Shown here one piece after another: positions 28,129 through 37,699 of a stretch of DNA of 64,000 bases (position 1 is the stretch's first letter; every line of letters begins with the position of its first letter). The notes beneath the pieces are model-generated. The model was not told where the DNA came from. It saw nothing but the letters and a program-made list of their open reading frames with translations, and ran no database searches. The stretch is from Plantibacter sp. Leaf314 (GTDB lineage: Bacteria; Actinomycetota; Actinomycetes; Actinomycetales; Microbacteriaceae), in assembly GCF_001423185.1 (NCBI RefSeq), contig NZ_LMOB01000001.1:1843889-1907888 (forward strand). The letters are read 5' to 3'. A program made the position numbers and the translations under genes.

Positions 28129-28323
28129 TCACCGTGGGGAGTTCTGCACCACCCGCCGGCGTCGGTACTCGACGATGGAGACGACGAAGAACACGACAGC
28201 CGCGACGACCATGAGCACGAGGGAGATCGGACCCCACCACGCGGGCAACTGCCGGGCGAAGAGGATCCCTGCGATGCCGGCGATGAGCGAGGCGGCCAAG
28301 ACGTAGCGACTCCATGCGACCAT
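28129..28323 (-). CDS. Small two-helix membrane protein
   Basis: 64 residues, two hydrophobic helices (about 7-24 and 32-51) with a proline-tryptophan turn (QLPAWWGP) and a basic tail EYRRRRVV. The ribosome site is weak. Conserved-looking but no family recognised. Confidence 0.5.
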   Translation of the reverse strand: MVAWSRYVLAASLIAGIAGILFARQLPAWWGPISLVLMVVAAVVFFVVSIVEYRRRRVVQNSPR

Positions 28324-28488
28324 GATTCGAGCCTAACCGCACCGCACGAGGCACTGTTCTCCGTGTTCCACCACGCGCTGGACAGACCCGCAGCCTGCGC
28401 CGACCTCGCCGGGTCAGGGTCGCACTCGACCGCGGCGAAGCCAGGCTGGGCTCGGGTCACGTCGGCTCCACGACGGCTGCCAGCGCGG

Positions 28489-29460
28489 CTACGTCCCGAG
28501 CAACCGCCCCGTCCAGTCGGCCAGAGCCGCCGTGGCGGTCCTGGAGATGGTGGCGTCCGGCATCATGCTCGTGAAACCGTGGAACGCACCCGGCCACACG
28601 TGCAGTTCCGCGTCACCACCCGCAGCCCAGAGCGCACTGGCGTAGGCGACCGTCTCATCGCGGAACACCTCAGCGCTGCCGCAGTCGAGGTACGTGCGCG
28701 GGAGCCCGGTGAGGTCGGTCGCCCGAGCCGGCGCGGCGAAGATGGAGACGTCGTCACCAGCACGCCGGGATCCGAGGTACGCATCCCAACCGAACCGGGT
28801 CAGCTGTCGATCCGCGACCCCCACACCGTCGATCTGCTGCGTCGACACCGTGGCGTCACGGTCGTCGAGCATCGGCGACACCAGGATCTGCGCCAGGAGC
28901 GCCGGCCCGTTGCGGTCCCGGGCGAGGAGGGCGGTGCCCGCGGCGAGTCCGCCGCCCGCACTCTGCCCGGCGATCACGATGCGCTCAGGATCGATGCCGA
29001 GTTCGTCAGCGTGCGCCGCGACCCACACGAGTCCGGCGTAGCAGTCCTCCACGGGGTACGGGTCCGGATGTTCCGGGGCGAGACGGTAGTCGACGCTCAC
29101 GAGCACCACGTCGTGGTCGTTCAGGAGCCAGTCGTCGTAGGAGTCGAGGTTCCCGAGGTGGTGGCCGAACATCATCCCACCCCCGTGGATCGTGTAGACC
29201 GCGGCCGTCGCTCCCGTGCGACCGATCCGCTGAATGACCGCGAGCGTGATCGGATCCCCGAGGTGGCCGGGAACGGTGAGCGTGCGCCGCTCGTATCCCC
29301 GCGAGCGCAACCGCTCGTCGAGGGCCTCCTCGGTCAGCTCGAGGGCACGCATGTGCGGCAGCATCTCCGCCGTCAGGGTGAACGGGCCGCGCGCCTCGAG
29401 GGCGGTGAGGAAGGTGGCCAGTTCGGGATCGAACGGAGGTCGGGGCGAGAGGTCAGACAT
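28489..29460 (-). CDS. HSL-type alpha/beta hydrolase (esterase/lipase)
   Basis: 323 residues from ATG 29460. The hormone-sensitive-lipase signature is complete: oxyanion HGGGMMFGHH, nucleophile elbow GQSAGGGLAAG, acid in LDCGSAEVFRDE and the histidine in WPGAFHGF. Likely hydrolyses short-chain esters. Its start overlaps the end of the upstream MFS gene by 8 bases, so the two are one operon; export of the ester or its product is a reasonable guess. Confidence 0.88.
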   Translation of the reverse strand: MSDLSPRPPFDPELATFLTALEARGPFTLTAEMLPHMRALELTEEALDERLRSRGYERRTLTVPGHLGDPITLAVIQRIGRTGATAAVYTIHGGGMMFGHHLGNLDSYDDWLLNDHDVVLVSVDYRLAPEHPDPYPVEDCYAGLVWVAAHADELGIDPERIVIAGQSAGGGLAAGTALLARDRNGPALLAQILVSPMLDDRDATVSTQQIDGVGVADRQLTRFGWDAYLGSRRAGDDVSIFAAPARATDLTGLPRTYLDCGSAEVFRDETVAYASALWAAGGDAELHVWPGAFHGFTSMMPDATISRTATAALADWTGRLLGT

Positions 29461-30925
29461 GGGAGGGCTCCTGGATGGTGGGTTCGGACGGGGTGCGACG
29501 TGAACGGTGGATGCCGACGGCGACGAGGGCCGCGGCGAGGCAGGTGATGGTGAGTCCGGCGATGAGGATCGCATCCTCGAACGACGCGAGCCGACCGGAG
29601 GTGGACGTCATCGTCGTGATGCGGCCGCCGACGAGCGCGGCGAGGATGGTGCCGGTCGCGGCGATCCCGACAGCCGTGGCCAACTCGCTGGCCGTGTCGA
29701 CCAGGGCCGCACCGATGGACGTGCGGTCCGACGGGAGGCCGCGGAGGACGTTGTTGCCGGCGACTACCCCGACCACGCGCATCCCGGCGGCCACGAGCAC
29801 CAACGCGACCAGCACCCAGGGGTACCCGAATCGGCCGAGGAGCGCGAACATGGCGAGCCCCGCGACCACCGCGGCAGCGCTCATCCAAGCGGCGCGATCG
29901 AGGCCTAACCGCTGCACGAACGGACCGACGAAGCGACCACTCGCCAGCAACACCACGACCTGCGGGAGCGTGCCGAGCGCGGCGAGGGCGGGCGGCCACC
30001 CCCACGCGAACTGCAGTTGCAGCGTCGTCAGGTAGGACAGCCCCGCCATCGCGAGTCCAGAGGCGGCCTTGTAGGCCAAACCGGACGCCACCAGAGGCTG
30101 GGCGACGAGCCGCAGATCAAGCACCGGGCGACGCGCGGTGCGCTCGCGGACCACGAACCCGACCGCGGCCGCCGTGGTCGCCACAGCGACGCCCCACGCC
30201 AGCGGAAGGTCGGCGCCTGCGACGAACAGGGTCGGCGTGAGGAGGGCGCCGACGATGGTCGCGGTGCCCAGGGAGGCGCCCACCACGTCGATGCGCTCAT
30301 TGTGCAGATGGTCTCGCTGGTCGGCGGCGACTCCGGCGCGGATCCCGATGAGAGCGACGATCGCGATGGGCGCGTTGGCGACGATGAGCACCTGCCACGG
30401 TGCGACAGCGAGGACGAGCCCACCGATCGTGGGTCCGGCGGCGAGACCGACCAGTCCAGCGGTCGAGATGACCGTCAGGGCACGCACGCGCAGATCGTCC
30501 GCGTCGAACAAGCGGAACGCCAACGCCATGGAACCGGGGGTCGTCATCGCCGCGGCGACGCCCATCAGCGCACGCACCGCGATCAACTGTTCCACCGAGG
30601 TGACGAACACCGTCAGGACGCTCACGATCGTGAGCAGCACGAGGCCGATGAGCATGATCCGTCGCCGACCGAACCGATCGGCCACCGCACCGAACAGCAG
30701 CATCAATCCGCCGAAGGCGACCGAGTATGCCCCCGACACCCACTGCAGTGACGACGTGGAGGCAGTGAGCTCGCGCCCGATGGTCGGGAGTGCGACGTTC
30801 AGGACGGAGTTGTCGAGCATCTCGAACAGGAACACCGCCGAGAGACCGGCGAGCGCGACCCACGCGTCGCGGAGGCGAGCCGGTGGTGGTGGCTGGACCG
30901 CCGGGGAGGTTGAGGGTTCGAGCAT
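29453..30925 (-). CDS. MFS drug/efflux transporter (DHA2-like)
   Basis: 490 residues, about fourteen helices. LDNSVLNVALPTIGREL near residue 35 is the DHA2 motif and GAVADRFGRRRIMLIG the loop 2-3 motif. Family members extrude drugs, dyes or organic solvents with protons. Paired with an esterase gene and divergent from a cupin gene, with a 157-base promoter region between. Confidence 0.88.
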   Translation of the reverse strand: MLEPSTSPAVQPPPPARLRDAWVALAGLSAVFLFEMLDNSVLNVALPTIGRELTASTSSLQWVSGAYSVAFGGLMLLFGAVADRFGRRRIMLIGLVLLTIVSVLTVFVTSVEQLIAVRALMGVAAAMTTPGSMALAFRLFDADDLRVRALTVISTAGLVGLAAGPTIGGLVLAVAPWQVLIVANAPIAIVALIGIRAGVAADQRDHLHNERIDVVGASLGTATIVGALLTPTLFVAGADLPLAWGVAVATTAAAVGFVVRERTARRPVLDLRLVAQPLVASGLAYKAASGLAMAGLSYLTTLQLQFAWGWPPALAALGTLPQVVVLLASGRFVGPFVQRLGLDRAAWMSAAAVVAGLAMFALLGRFGYPWVLVALVLVAAGMRVVGVVAGNNVLRGLPSDRTSIGAALVDTASELATAVGIAATGTILAALVGGRITTMTSTSGRLASFEDAILIAGLTITCLAAALVAVGIHRSRRTPSEPTIQEPSHV

Positions 30926-31082
30926 GGACGCACTCCTTCGATGAAGAAGTGGCGACTCCCACGAGACGCTTGTGCGTTTCCGTCGGCCGAGGCGCGACGG
31001 GATTTTTCCCTCTGGGATGAGAGTAGCGCATCGTCGACCGGCCAGATCCCTCGTGCTCGCCTCGCGATGACATCATCGACCC

Positions 31083-31445
31083 ATGACCACTCCCCCGATC
31101 ACCCGCGAAACGCTGGCCACCGTGGACCTGGAGGGTGCGCCGTCCTTCGCCTCCGTCGAGGTGCGACGCATCACCATCCCGGCAGACGTCCACCCCGGTG
31201 CGCACTGGCACAACGGGCCCGTCTTCGGCGTGGTCGAATCCGGGTCCGTGTTCTTCCAAGTGGGAACCGGAGAGCAGACCGTCCTCCGCGCCGGCGACAC
31301 GTTCCATGAACCGGCGAACGAGACGATCACCCGCTTCGACGCGACCGACGAGGGTGTCACCTTCCTCGCCTGGTTCCCGGTGCCGGCCGGCATCACGCCC
31401 GAGTTGACCATGGGCGAACCACCCGTCGGGAACTCCTCGTCCTGA
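31083..31445 (+). CDS. Cupin-domain protein
   Basis: 120 residues, single cupin barrel. Motif 1 around DVHPGAHWHNGPVFGVVESG gives the metal-binding histidines; motif 2 includes RAGDTFHEPANE. Substrate unknown. A 14-bp imperfectly symmetric element CGATGACATCATCG (31065-31078) lies directly before the start. Confidence 0.8.
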   Translation: MTTPPITRETLATVDLEGAPSFASVEVRRITIPADVHPGAHWHNGPVFGVVESGSVFFQVGTGEQTVLRAGDTFHEPANETITRFDATDEGVTFLAWFPVPAGITPELTMGEPPVGNSSS

Positions 31446-31464
31446 CGACGGAGGAAGACCACCG

Positions 31465-31830
31465 TCAATCGACGGGCGACACGCGGATCAGGTTGCCGTC
31501 GGGATCGGCGACGACGAACGTCCGACCGAAGACGTCGTCGTACGGAGGTTCGACGACCGTGACGCCCTTGGCGGTCCACGCCTCGAACAGCTCGTCGACG
31601 GCGGTCTCCGAGCCGGGGACCATGAGCCCGACCTCGGACGTGCGCGGCGTGCCAGGCACCGCGTGTTCGTTGCGTCCCGTCCAGAGCGCGAACAGGACAC
31701 CCGGAGCCACCGGGAACGCCACGTACCGCGGGCTCGTGAAGACCGGTTCGATCTCGAAGAGCTCGCTGTAGAACGTCGTGGCGGCTCGGGTGTCCTGGAC
31801 CTGGATCAGGAAGAGGTTCGGTGCAGACAT
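31465..31830 (-). CDS. VOC (glyoxalase/bleomycin-resistance) family protein
   Basis: 121 residues, two beta-alpha-beta-beta-beta units (LFLIQVQDTRAATTFYSELF and GRTFVVADPDGNLIRVSP). Likely a small-molecule binding or PhnB-like protein. Divergent from a WYL regulator with a palindromic operator in between, so probably its main target. Confidence 0.82.
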   Translation of the reverse strand: MSAPNLFLIQVQDTRAATTFYSELFEIEPVFTSPRYVAFPVAPGVLFALWTGRNEHAVPGTPRTSEVGLMVPGSETAVDELFEAWTAKGVTVVEPPYDDVFGRTFVVADPDGNLIRVSPVD

Positions 31831-31883
31831 GCGGATCTCCTATCGGTGTGTATCGAGGTGTTCCCAGCCAATCGACAAATCAC

Positions 31884-31896
31884 GACAGTTCCTGTC
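31884..31896. promoter_or_regulatory. Palindromic operator between VOC gene and WYL regulator
   Basis: GACAG-TTC-CTGTC is a perfect inverted repeat centred in the 90-base divergent intergenic region. Boxes of the form TGACAG-n3-CTGTCA are what I recall for YafY-type WYL regulators paired with VOC genes. Confidence 0.55.
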
Positions 31897-31920
31897 AGGT
31901 TTCACCAGAACATTGATCCC

Positions 31921-32913
31921 ATGAAGGCCTCCCGACTCCTGAGCCTCCTGCTCCTCCTCCAGACCCGGCAGCGCATGACCACCGTCGAGCTGGCCGAGCG
32001 GCTGGAGGTCTCCACGCGGACGATCCTCCGCGACATCGAAGCGCTCTCGACCGCGGGTGTGCCCGTGTACGCCGAGCGAGGCAGATACGGCGGCATCGTC
32101 CTCCTTCCGGGCGCGCGGCTGAACGCATCACATCTGGATCCCGCCGAGATGGACTCGCTGGCGGTCGCCGGGCTCGACGGCACGCAGCGCGAACAGTTGG
32201 GGATCGCGGCCGCTCACGACATGGCCCTGCGGAAGATCGCCGCCCGCCGCAGCGGGGACGAGGGCACGAACCTGGCCGAGCTCGTCATCGTCGAGAACTC
32301 GAGGTGGCTCGCCGCCGAGACCCGCGAACCGGACGTCGCGGATCTCGCGATGACCTTGCGCTCCCGCTCACGGCTGCGGCTCCACTACCGCCGAAGCGGT
32401 GCCGAACACGCCACCACCCGCGACGTCGACCCCTACGGGCTGGTGTCGAAGTCAGGCCGCTGGTACCTCGTCGCCGATGACGACCGGAAGCCGAAACTCT
32501 TCGCGCTCGATCGGCTCGAAGGGTACGAGGCACTCCCGGAACGTGCGGTGACACCCGACGGACACGACCTGCGCTCCGTCTGGACCCGACTCCGCGAGCG
32601 CACGGAAGCCCCAGGGCAGGTCGAGGTGACCATCCGGCTCCGAGCAAGTCGCCTCGACCTCGCCGCACGCATCCTGGGAAGTCGATTGCACCCAACCGGA
32701 CCGGTCGACGACGACGGCTGGCAGACCCTGACGGTCACCTATCCGGAGGTCGAAGCCGTACGTCAGCTGCTGCAGTTCGGGGATCACATCGACGTCCTCG
32801 CCCCGGCAGCAGCACGGCGACGCATCACGGAACTCGCGGCAGACCTCGCCCGCCGGCACGACGACGGACCCGCTTCCAGCCCGGCACGAGCACACGAACC
32901 GACGCCGCAGTGA
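31921..32913 (+). CDS. WYL-domain transcriptional regulator (YafY type)
   Basis: 330 residues: N-terminal helix-turn-helix (TTVELAERLEVSTRTILRDI, residues ~20-40), central WYL domain with SGRWYLVADDD and FALDRLEGYEAL, and a C-terminal WCX extension. WYL domains bind nucleotides or other small ligands. Divergent from the VOC gene with the GACAGTTCCTGTC site between; probable autoregulator. Confidence 0.88.
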   Translation: MKASRLLSLLLLLQTRQRMTTVELAERLEVSTRTILRDIEALSTAGVPVYAERGRYGGIVLLPGARLNASHLDPAEMDSLAVAGLDGTQREQLGIAAAHDMALRKIAARRSGDEGTNLAELVIVENSRWLAAETREPDVADLAMTLRSRSRLRLHYRRSGAEHATTRDVDPYGLVSKSGRWYLVADDDRKPKLFALDRLEGYEALPERAVTPDGHDLRSVWTRLRERTEAPGQVEVTIRLRASRLDLAARILGSRLHPTGPVDDDGWQTLTVTYPEVEAVRQLLQFGDHIDVLAPAAARRRITELAADLARRHDDGPASSPARAHEPTPQ

Positions 32914-32956
32914 GATGCCGGCGCATGATCGCGTCCGAGTACCGAGAGAATCAGAC

Positions 32957-33961
32957 ATGCGCACACGACGGAACCTCCGGAACCTCTTGGTCACCCTGGG
33001 AGTCACCGCGCTCGCGGTCCCCCTCCTCGTGTCCTCCCCCGCGAACGCCGCCGCGGGACTGCCGATCGAGGGATACCTCATGACGGGGTCCGGCGCGCAA
33101 CACCTCGCCCCGAGTGCCGCAGCCCTCTCGCTCGTCGGGATCGACGGCGTCAACCTGTCCTCCAACGGCGCGAAGGTCACGGCGACCCCGCGGGAAGCCG
33201 CGGCCATGGCCACCGAGGCGAAGCGGCACGGACTGAAGACCGAACTCCTCTTCGGCAACTTCGACGCGTCCGCGGGTGACTTCTCGCCCGCCATCGCCAC
33301 CAAGCTCCTCAGCAGCACGGCGAACCGCAAGGCCGTCGTCGCGTCGCTCGTGTCCAGGGTCGAGCGGGGCGGGTTCGACGGCGTGCAGGTCGACCTCGAA
33401 TCGCTCGACCGCACCCACACGGCCGGTCTCACGAGCTTCATGACGGAACTGCGCGCCGCACTCCCGGCCGCGTCGACCATCTCGATGGCCCTCATGGCGA
33501 CCGACACCGCAGCCGGCTACGCGGACGAGGGCTACGAGCTGAGCGCACTGGACGCCTCCGTCGGGCGGTTCGTGCTCATGGCCTACGACCAGCACGGCCC
33601 CACCTGGACCAAGGCAGGCCCCATCGGCGGCACCCCCTGGGTGAAGAGCGTCCTCGCCGCGTTCATCGCGACCGGGGTCCCGGAAGCCAAGATCGACCTC
33701 GGCGTCGCCGAGTACGCCTACACCTGGCCGGGCGACGGCGCCGACGGCGTGCAGCTGACCGTCGCCCAAGCCCGAGCGAAGGCCGGGAAGCGTGCGACGT
33801 TCGACGCGAAGCAGCAGGAGTGGACCGCGAAGCTCGCCGACGGCACGGTCATCTGGTGGTCCGATGCCAAGACCCTCGGCCTGCGGAAGGCCCTCGCAAC
33901 GCAGCAGGGGGTGCACGGTCTCGCCGTGTGGGAGCTGAGCCTCGGCGACCCGATCAGCTGA
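32957..33961 (+). CDS. Secreted glycoside hydrolase family 18-like protein
   Basis: 334 residues. A clear signal peptide (MRTRRNLRNLL, hydrophobic core, SPANAAAG cleavage near residue 34) leads to a TIM-barrel whose active-site strand reads FDGVQVDLE, giving the D-x-D-x-E motif with Glu148 as acid. Later conserved aromatic segments are FVLMAYDQHGP and GVHGLAVWELSLGDP. The group includes chitinase-like and spore-germination (YaaH-like) enzymes acting on cell-wall or chitin glycans. Start at 32957, since upstream codons add nothing signal-like. Confidence 0.82.
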   Translation: MRTRRNLRNLLVTLGVTALAVPLLVSSPANAAAGLPIEGYLMTGSGAQHLAPSAAALSLVGIDGVNLSSNGAKVTATPREAAAMATEAKRHGLKTELLFGNFDASAGDFSPAIATKLLSSTANRKAVVASLVSRVERGGFDGVQVDLESLDRTHTAGLTSFMTELRAALPAASTISMALMATDTAAGYADEGYELSALDASVGRFVLMAYDQHGPTWTKAGPIGGTPWVKSVLAAFIATGVPEAKIDLGVAEYAYTWPGDGADGVQLTVAQARAKAGKRATFDAKQQEWTAKLADGTVIWWSDAKTLGLRKALATQQGVHGLAVWELSLGDPIS

Positions 33962-34084
33962 CCCGTGGGCGGGCGGCGGCGGTCCGCGGGCGCCGAGCGC
34001 GATGACGGCGCCTGCCGAGAACGCTGCTCGCGCGCCAGCTCCGGCTGAGCCCACCCGCGTCATCACCGCTCGCGGAGACCAGGC

Positions 34085-34855
34085 TCACACCATGCGGCGC
34101 ATCATCCGTTCGGCGATCCGCAGGCCGAACCGCTTCGGCAGGACGCGCGAGGACACCACGGCCAGGATGCTGTTCGCGGCACCGTCGACCACCGACGGTG
34201 CCGCCCCGCGCATCGCGCGCCACGCGGTGTCGACGACCTGCTCGGGCGTGCGCTTGTCGGTCGAGGGATTGGACCCCATGCCGGTGTCCGTGTCGCCTGG
34301 GGAGACCGCGAAGATCCGGAGCCCGAAGGGGCGGTTCTCCTCGGACAGGGCCTCGGAGAGGTTGATCACATAGGACTTCGTCGCGGAGTACGCAGCGAAG
34401 TGCGGCATCGGTTGATAGCCGGCCGCACTGCCGATGTTGATGATCGTGCCCGTGCCCTGGGCCCGCATGCGGATGACCGCCGCACGATTCAGGAGCGTGA
34501 GCGCCGTGACGTTCAGCGCCACCAGGTCGCGAAGGTCGCGCTCCGCAGTGTCCGAGAGATCCCCCTCGGGCGCGATTCCGGCTGAGTTGACGAGGTGGTC
34601 GACGCGCACGAGCCCGTCGCGGAGCTCGGTGACCAGCGCATCGACGTCAGCAGCGCGGGTCAGGTCGGCGACGTGCACCCGCGCGACGATCTGATGGGCC
34701 GAGGCGAGCTCGTCCGCCAGCGCCCGCAACGCCTCGCCGGAGCGGGCGACGAGGACGAGGTCGAACCCTTCGGCTGCATACCTGCGCGCGAATTGCGCGC
34801 CGATGCCGGAACTGGCCCCGGTGATGACGGCCACGGGGCGAGAGGAGTGAGGCAC
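34085..34855 (-). CDS. Short-chain dehydrogenase/reductase
   Basis: 256 residues, classical SDR: cofactor motif TGASSGIGAQFARRY, NSAG, catalytic Ser in IINIGSAAGYQ and YSATK. Arg/Lys spacing suggests NADP. Resembles DltE-like oxidoreductases; substrate unknown. Divergent from a TetR gene with two palindromes between them. Confidence 0.87.
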   Translation of the reverse strand: MPHSSRPVAVITGASSGIGAQFARRYAAEGFDLVLVARSGEALRALADELASAHQIVARVHVADLTRAADVDALVTELRDGLVRVDHLVNSAGIAPEGDLSDTAERDLRDLVALNVTALTLLNRAAVIRMRAQGTGTIINIGSAAGYQPMPHFAAYSATKSYVINLSEALSEENRPFGLRIFAVSPGDTDTGMGSNPSTDKRTPEQVVDTAWRAMRGAAPSVVDGAANSILAVVSSRVLPKRFGLRIAERMMRRMV

Positions 34856-34878
34856 GATGGGCCTTTCAGTCGGAATGC

Positions 34879-34909
34879 GGATAACTTATCCGGACGGATA
34901 CTCTATCCG
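34879..34909. promoter_or_regulatory. Two adjacent palindromes, probable TetR operators
   Basis: GGATAA-C-TTATCC (34879-34891) and CGGATA-CTC-TATCCG (34895-34909) share half-sites GGATA/TATCC and stand side by side in the SDR/TetR divergent promoter. Two TetR dimers could bind and shut both genes. Confidence 0.7.
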
Positions 34910-34940
34910 CTGACACGCGTGATCCGGGTACGCTGTGACG

Positions 34941-35510
34941 ATGGGTACCCCTCGGCGAGACGTTGCTCGGACGCGGCTGCACATCCTCGAGGCGGCTCGC
35001 TCCCTGGTCGCCGCAGGGGAGACGCCCGCTCTCAACACGGTCGCCCACGCGGCCGACGTCGGTGTCGGGACGGTCTATCGCCACTTCGCGACGGTCGCCG
35101 AACTCGAAGAGGCTCTGGTCTGGGACCGGTTCGACGCCCTTGCGACGATCCTCCGCCAGGCCGGCCCGGAGCACCTCGACCAGGCGCTCTCCGCGCATTT
35201 CCGCCTCCTCGTCGAAGACTCCCTGTTCGAGAAGGTCGTCTCGCGGCAGGAGGCGGCACTGGAACGGACGACGGAGTTGCAGACGGCGTTGATCCAGGAC
35301 CTCGGGACGCTGATGCAGCGTGCCGCCGCGCTGGGTCACCTGCGACCGGACGTCGGCCCGACCCAGGTGCTGCTGCTCCTGTGCGGCATCGCCCACGCCG
35401 CTCGCACGGCCAGCATGGCGAGCGACGACCCCGACAGTTCGCTGATGCTGCAGGTCGTGCTCGAGGGCCTCCGCCCCGACCAGGCCGGGACAGGGCACCC
35501 GGTCGCCTGA
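34941..35510 (+). CDS. TetR-family transcriptional regulator
   Basis: 189 residues; N-terminal helix-turn-helix TPALNTVAHAADVGVGTVYR-HF at residues ~35-55 and a variable ligand-binding C-terminus. ATG 34941 is taken; the in-frame GTG at 34935 would add two residues. Divergent from the SDR gene, which it most likely represses together with itself through the double palindrome. Confidence 0.87.
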   Translation: MGTPRRDVARTRLHILEAARSLVAAGETPALNTVAHAADVGVGTVYRHFATVAELEEALVWDRFDALATILRQAGPEHLDQALSAHFRLLVEDSLFEKVVSRQEAALERTTELQTALIQDLGTLMQRAAALGHLRPDVGPTQVLLLLCGIAHAARTASMASDDPDSSLMLQVVLEGLRPDQAGTGHPVA

Positions 35511-35556
35511 CCGCCGGCGGACAGGACGTGTCCTCGGCCTGGAGCATGCTTGGTCC

Positions 35557-36558
35557 ATGTGGGATACGACGTCACGGACGTTCCGACTGCTGGAGCTGCT
35601 CCAGCGGAACGGGTTCATGGCCACCGAACGCTTGGCCGGTGACCTCGGCGTGACGACGAGGACCGTGCGCCGCGACGTGGCACGGCTCCGCGATCTCGGG
35701 TACCCGGTCGACACGCGCCTCGGGGTCGACGGCGGGTACTCGATCGAACCGGGCGCGGTGCTGCCACCGATCCATCTGACCACGGAGGAGGCGCTCGCCT
35801 GCGCGCTGGCGCTCCGGCGTTGGCAGGACGACGTCGACGGGACCCTCGCGGCCGGTTCGCTCGGGAAGATCGTCGCGTCGCTGCCCCCTCGGGCGCGCTG
35901 GATCGTCGACGCGGTCGCAGCCGTCACCCTCGACACCCCCGTGGACGTCCTAGAGCCGATCGACCATCCGACGGTCGACATCGCCCTCCTCGGCGACCTC
36001 GCGAGGACGTGCCTGGTGCGGCGCCGAGTCGGGTTCGCGTACACGGGGCGCGACGGGACCTCGACCCCGCGCCGCGTCGACCCACGGCGGCTCGTCAACA
36101 CGGCACGGCGGTGGTACCTCGTCGCCTTCGACCTCGACGCCGACGCGTGGCGCACGTTCCGCGTCGACCGCATCACCGGGTTCGCGGCGACCGAGCTGCC
36201 CACGAGGGAACGTCCGCTCCCGGACCCGGACGTCGAGGGATGGGTCACCCGACAGCTCACCGTCGGCTGGCAGCAGGTCACCGGCACCGTCCGCGTCCAC
36301 GCGCCGATCGAGGCGGTGCGCCGGTGGGTCGCACCGGCGTGGGGCAGCGTCGAAGCGGTGTCGCCCGAGGTCACGGTGGTGCGCGCCGGAGCGGACAGCC
36401 ACGACGCGATCGCCCGGTGGTTGCTCCTGGTGCAGGCCGACGTGGAGGTGATCGAACCCGACGGGTTGCGGGCCGCGTTCGGCAGGGTGGCGGAGCAGGC
36501 GGGCCGGGCGTCCGAGTCGAGCCCGGCCAACCCGCCACCGGTCACCGGAGCGGTCTGA
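35557..36558 (+). CDS. WYL-domain transcriptional regulator
   Basis: 333 residues. Helix-turn-helix RNGFMATERLAGDLGVTTRT at ~18-38, effector region with the WYL core RRWYLVAFDLD and FRVDRITGF, and a C-terminal WCX domain. It ends 17 bases inside the convergent epoxide hydrolase gene, an overlap of 3' ends. Ligand and targets unknown. Confidence 0.85.
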   Translation: MWDTTSRTFRLLELLQRNGFMATERLAGDLGVTTRTVRRDVARLRDLGYPVDTRLGVDGGYSIEPGAVLPPIHLTTEEALACALALRRWQDDVDGTLAAGSLGKIVASLPPRARWIVDAVAAVTLDTPVDVLEPIDHPTVDIALLGDLARTCLVRRRVGFAYTGRDGTSTPRRVDPRRLVNTARRWYLVAFDLDADAWRTFRVDRITGFAATELPTRERPLPDPDVEGWVTRQLTVGWQQVTGTVRVHAPIEAVRRWVAPAWGSVEAVSPEVTVVRAGADSHDAIARWLLLVQADVEVIEPDGLRAAFGRVAEQAGRASESSPANPPPVTGAV

Positions 36559-37699
36559 AGAACTCGGTCAGATCGTCGATGAGTACCGCCGGCTCCTCGA
36601 GGGCGGCGAAGTGACCGCCGCGGTCGGTGACGTCGGTCCACCGCGTGATGGTGTGCTCCCGCTCGGCGTAGCGCCGGATCCCGACGTCGTGGGCGAACAT
36701 GATGACGCCGGTCGGGACGCCGGACGGTTCGTCGACCGCACCCCACGCCGTGTGCTGCGCGTACCCGACGTAGGCGGCGGTGCCGGCGGTCTCGGTGAAC
36801 CAGTACAGCGAGACGTTCGTCAGCAGACGATCGAGCGGGACGACCGCCTCGGGAAGCGCCTCGCGCGGCACCGTCCACGCGTGGAACTTGTCGATGATCC
36901 ACGCGAGCAGGCCGACCGGTGAGTCGACCAGTGCCGCTCCGATCGTCTGCGGCCGGGTGGACTGGATCGCGATGTAGCCGTACTCGTCACGCATGAAGGC
37001 CTGGACCCGTGCGAGACGGTCGAGTTCCAGCGGGGTGAAGCTCGCCAGCTCCGCCTCGCTCGGCGCCCGCAACGGCATCCCCAGCGAGCCGTTGACGTGC
37101 ACGCCGACCACGCGGGTCGGCGCCGCCCTCGCCACCTGGGGTGAGACCGCAGCGCCGATGTCGCCGCCCTGCACGCCGAACCGTTCGTAGCCGAGCCGCT
37201 CCATGAGCGTCGCCCACGTCCGCCCGATCCGCGCCGCATCCCAACCGCCCTCGACGACGGGGCTCGAGAACCCGAAGCCGGGCAGCGAGGGGATGACCAC
37301 GTCGAAGGCGTCAGCCGCCTCCCGCCCGTGAGCCTCGGGGTCGGTGAGCGGGCCGATGAGGTCCAGGAACTCGACGAACGACCCCGGCCAGCCGTGCGTG
37401 AGCACCAGTGGAAGCGCTCCGTCGACCGCCGACCGGACGTGGAGGAAGTGGATGGTCTGCCCGTCGATGACCGTCGTGAACTGCGGGAACGCGTTCAGTG
37501 CCTCCTGCTGCGCACGCCAGTCGAAGGAGTCCGCCCAGTGGTCGACCAGGCGGCGGAGGTAGTGGACCGGAACCCCCGTCGACCAGTCGTCGCCCGGCAG
37601 CGTCGGCGGGAACCGGGTGGCCCGGAGTCGACGCGTGAGCTCGTCGATCGCATCCTCGGGGATGTCGATCCGGAACGGCTGGATGTCGGTGTGCATCAT
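36542..37699 (-). CDS. Epoxide hydrolase (EHN-domain alpha/beta hydrolase)
   Basis: 385 residues. The N-terminal EHN region (IQPFRIDIPEDAIDELTRRL) is followed by the hydrolase core with HGWPGSF oxyanion motif, nucleophile Asp in VQGGDIGAAV and a late histidine in TDRGGHFAALE. This is the microsomal-type epoxide hydrolase fold. ATG 37699 has AAGGAAACC directly upstream. Likely detoxifies or assimilates epoxides. Confidence 0.88.
   Translation of the reverse strand: MMHTDIQPFRIDIPEDAIDELTRRLRATRFPPTLPGDDWSTGVPVHYLRRLVDHWADSFDWRAQQEALNAFPQFTTVIDGQTIHFLHVRSAVDGALPLVLTHGWPGSFVEFLDLIGPLTDPEAHGREAADAFDVVIPSLPGFGFSSPVVEGGWDAARIGRTWATLMERLGYERFGVQGGDIGAAVSPQVARAAPTRVVGVHVNGSLGMPLRAPSEAELASFTPLELDRLARVQAFMRDEYGYIAIQSTRPQTIGAALVDSPVGLLAWIIDKFHAWTVPREALPEAVVPLDRLLTNVSLYWFTETAGTAAYVGYAQHTAWGAVDEPSGVPTGVIMFAHDVGIRRYAEREHTITRWTDVTDRGGHFAALEEPAVLIDDLTEFFRPLR

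Noticed and set aside
31065..31078. CGATGACATCATCG before the cupin gene as an operator
   Set aside because: Short, with a weak context and no cognate regulator next to it; kept only as a remark in the cupin entry.
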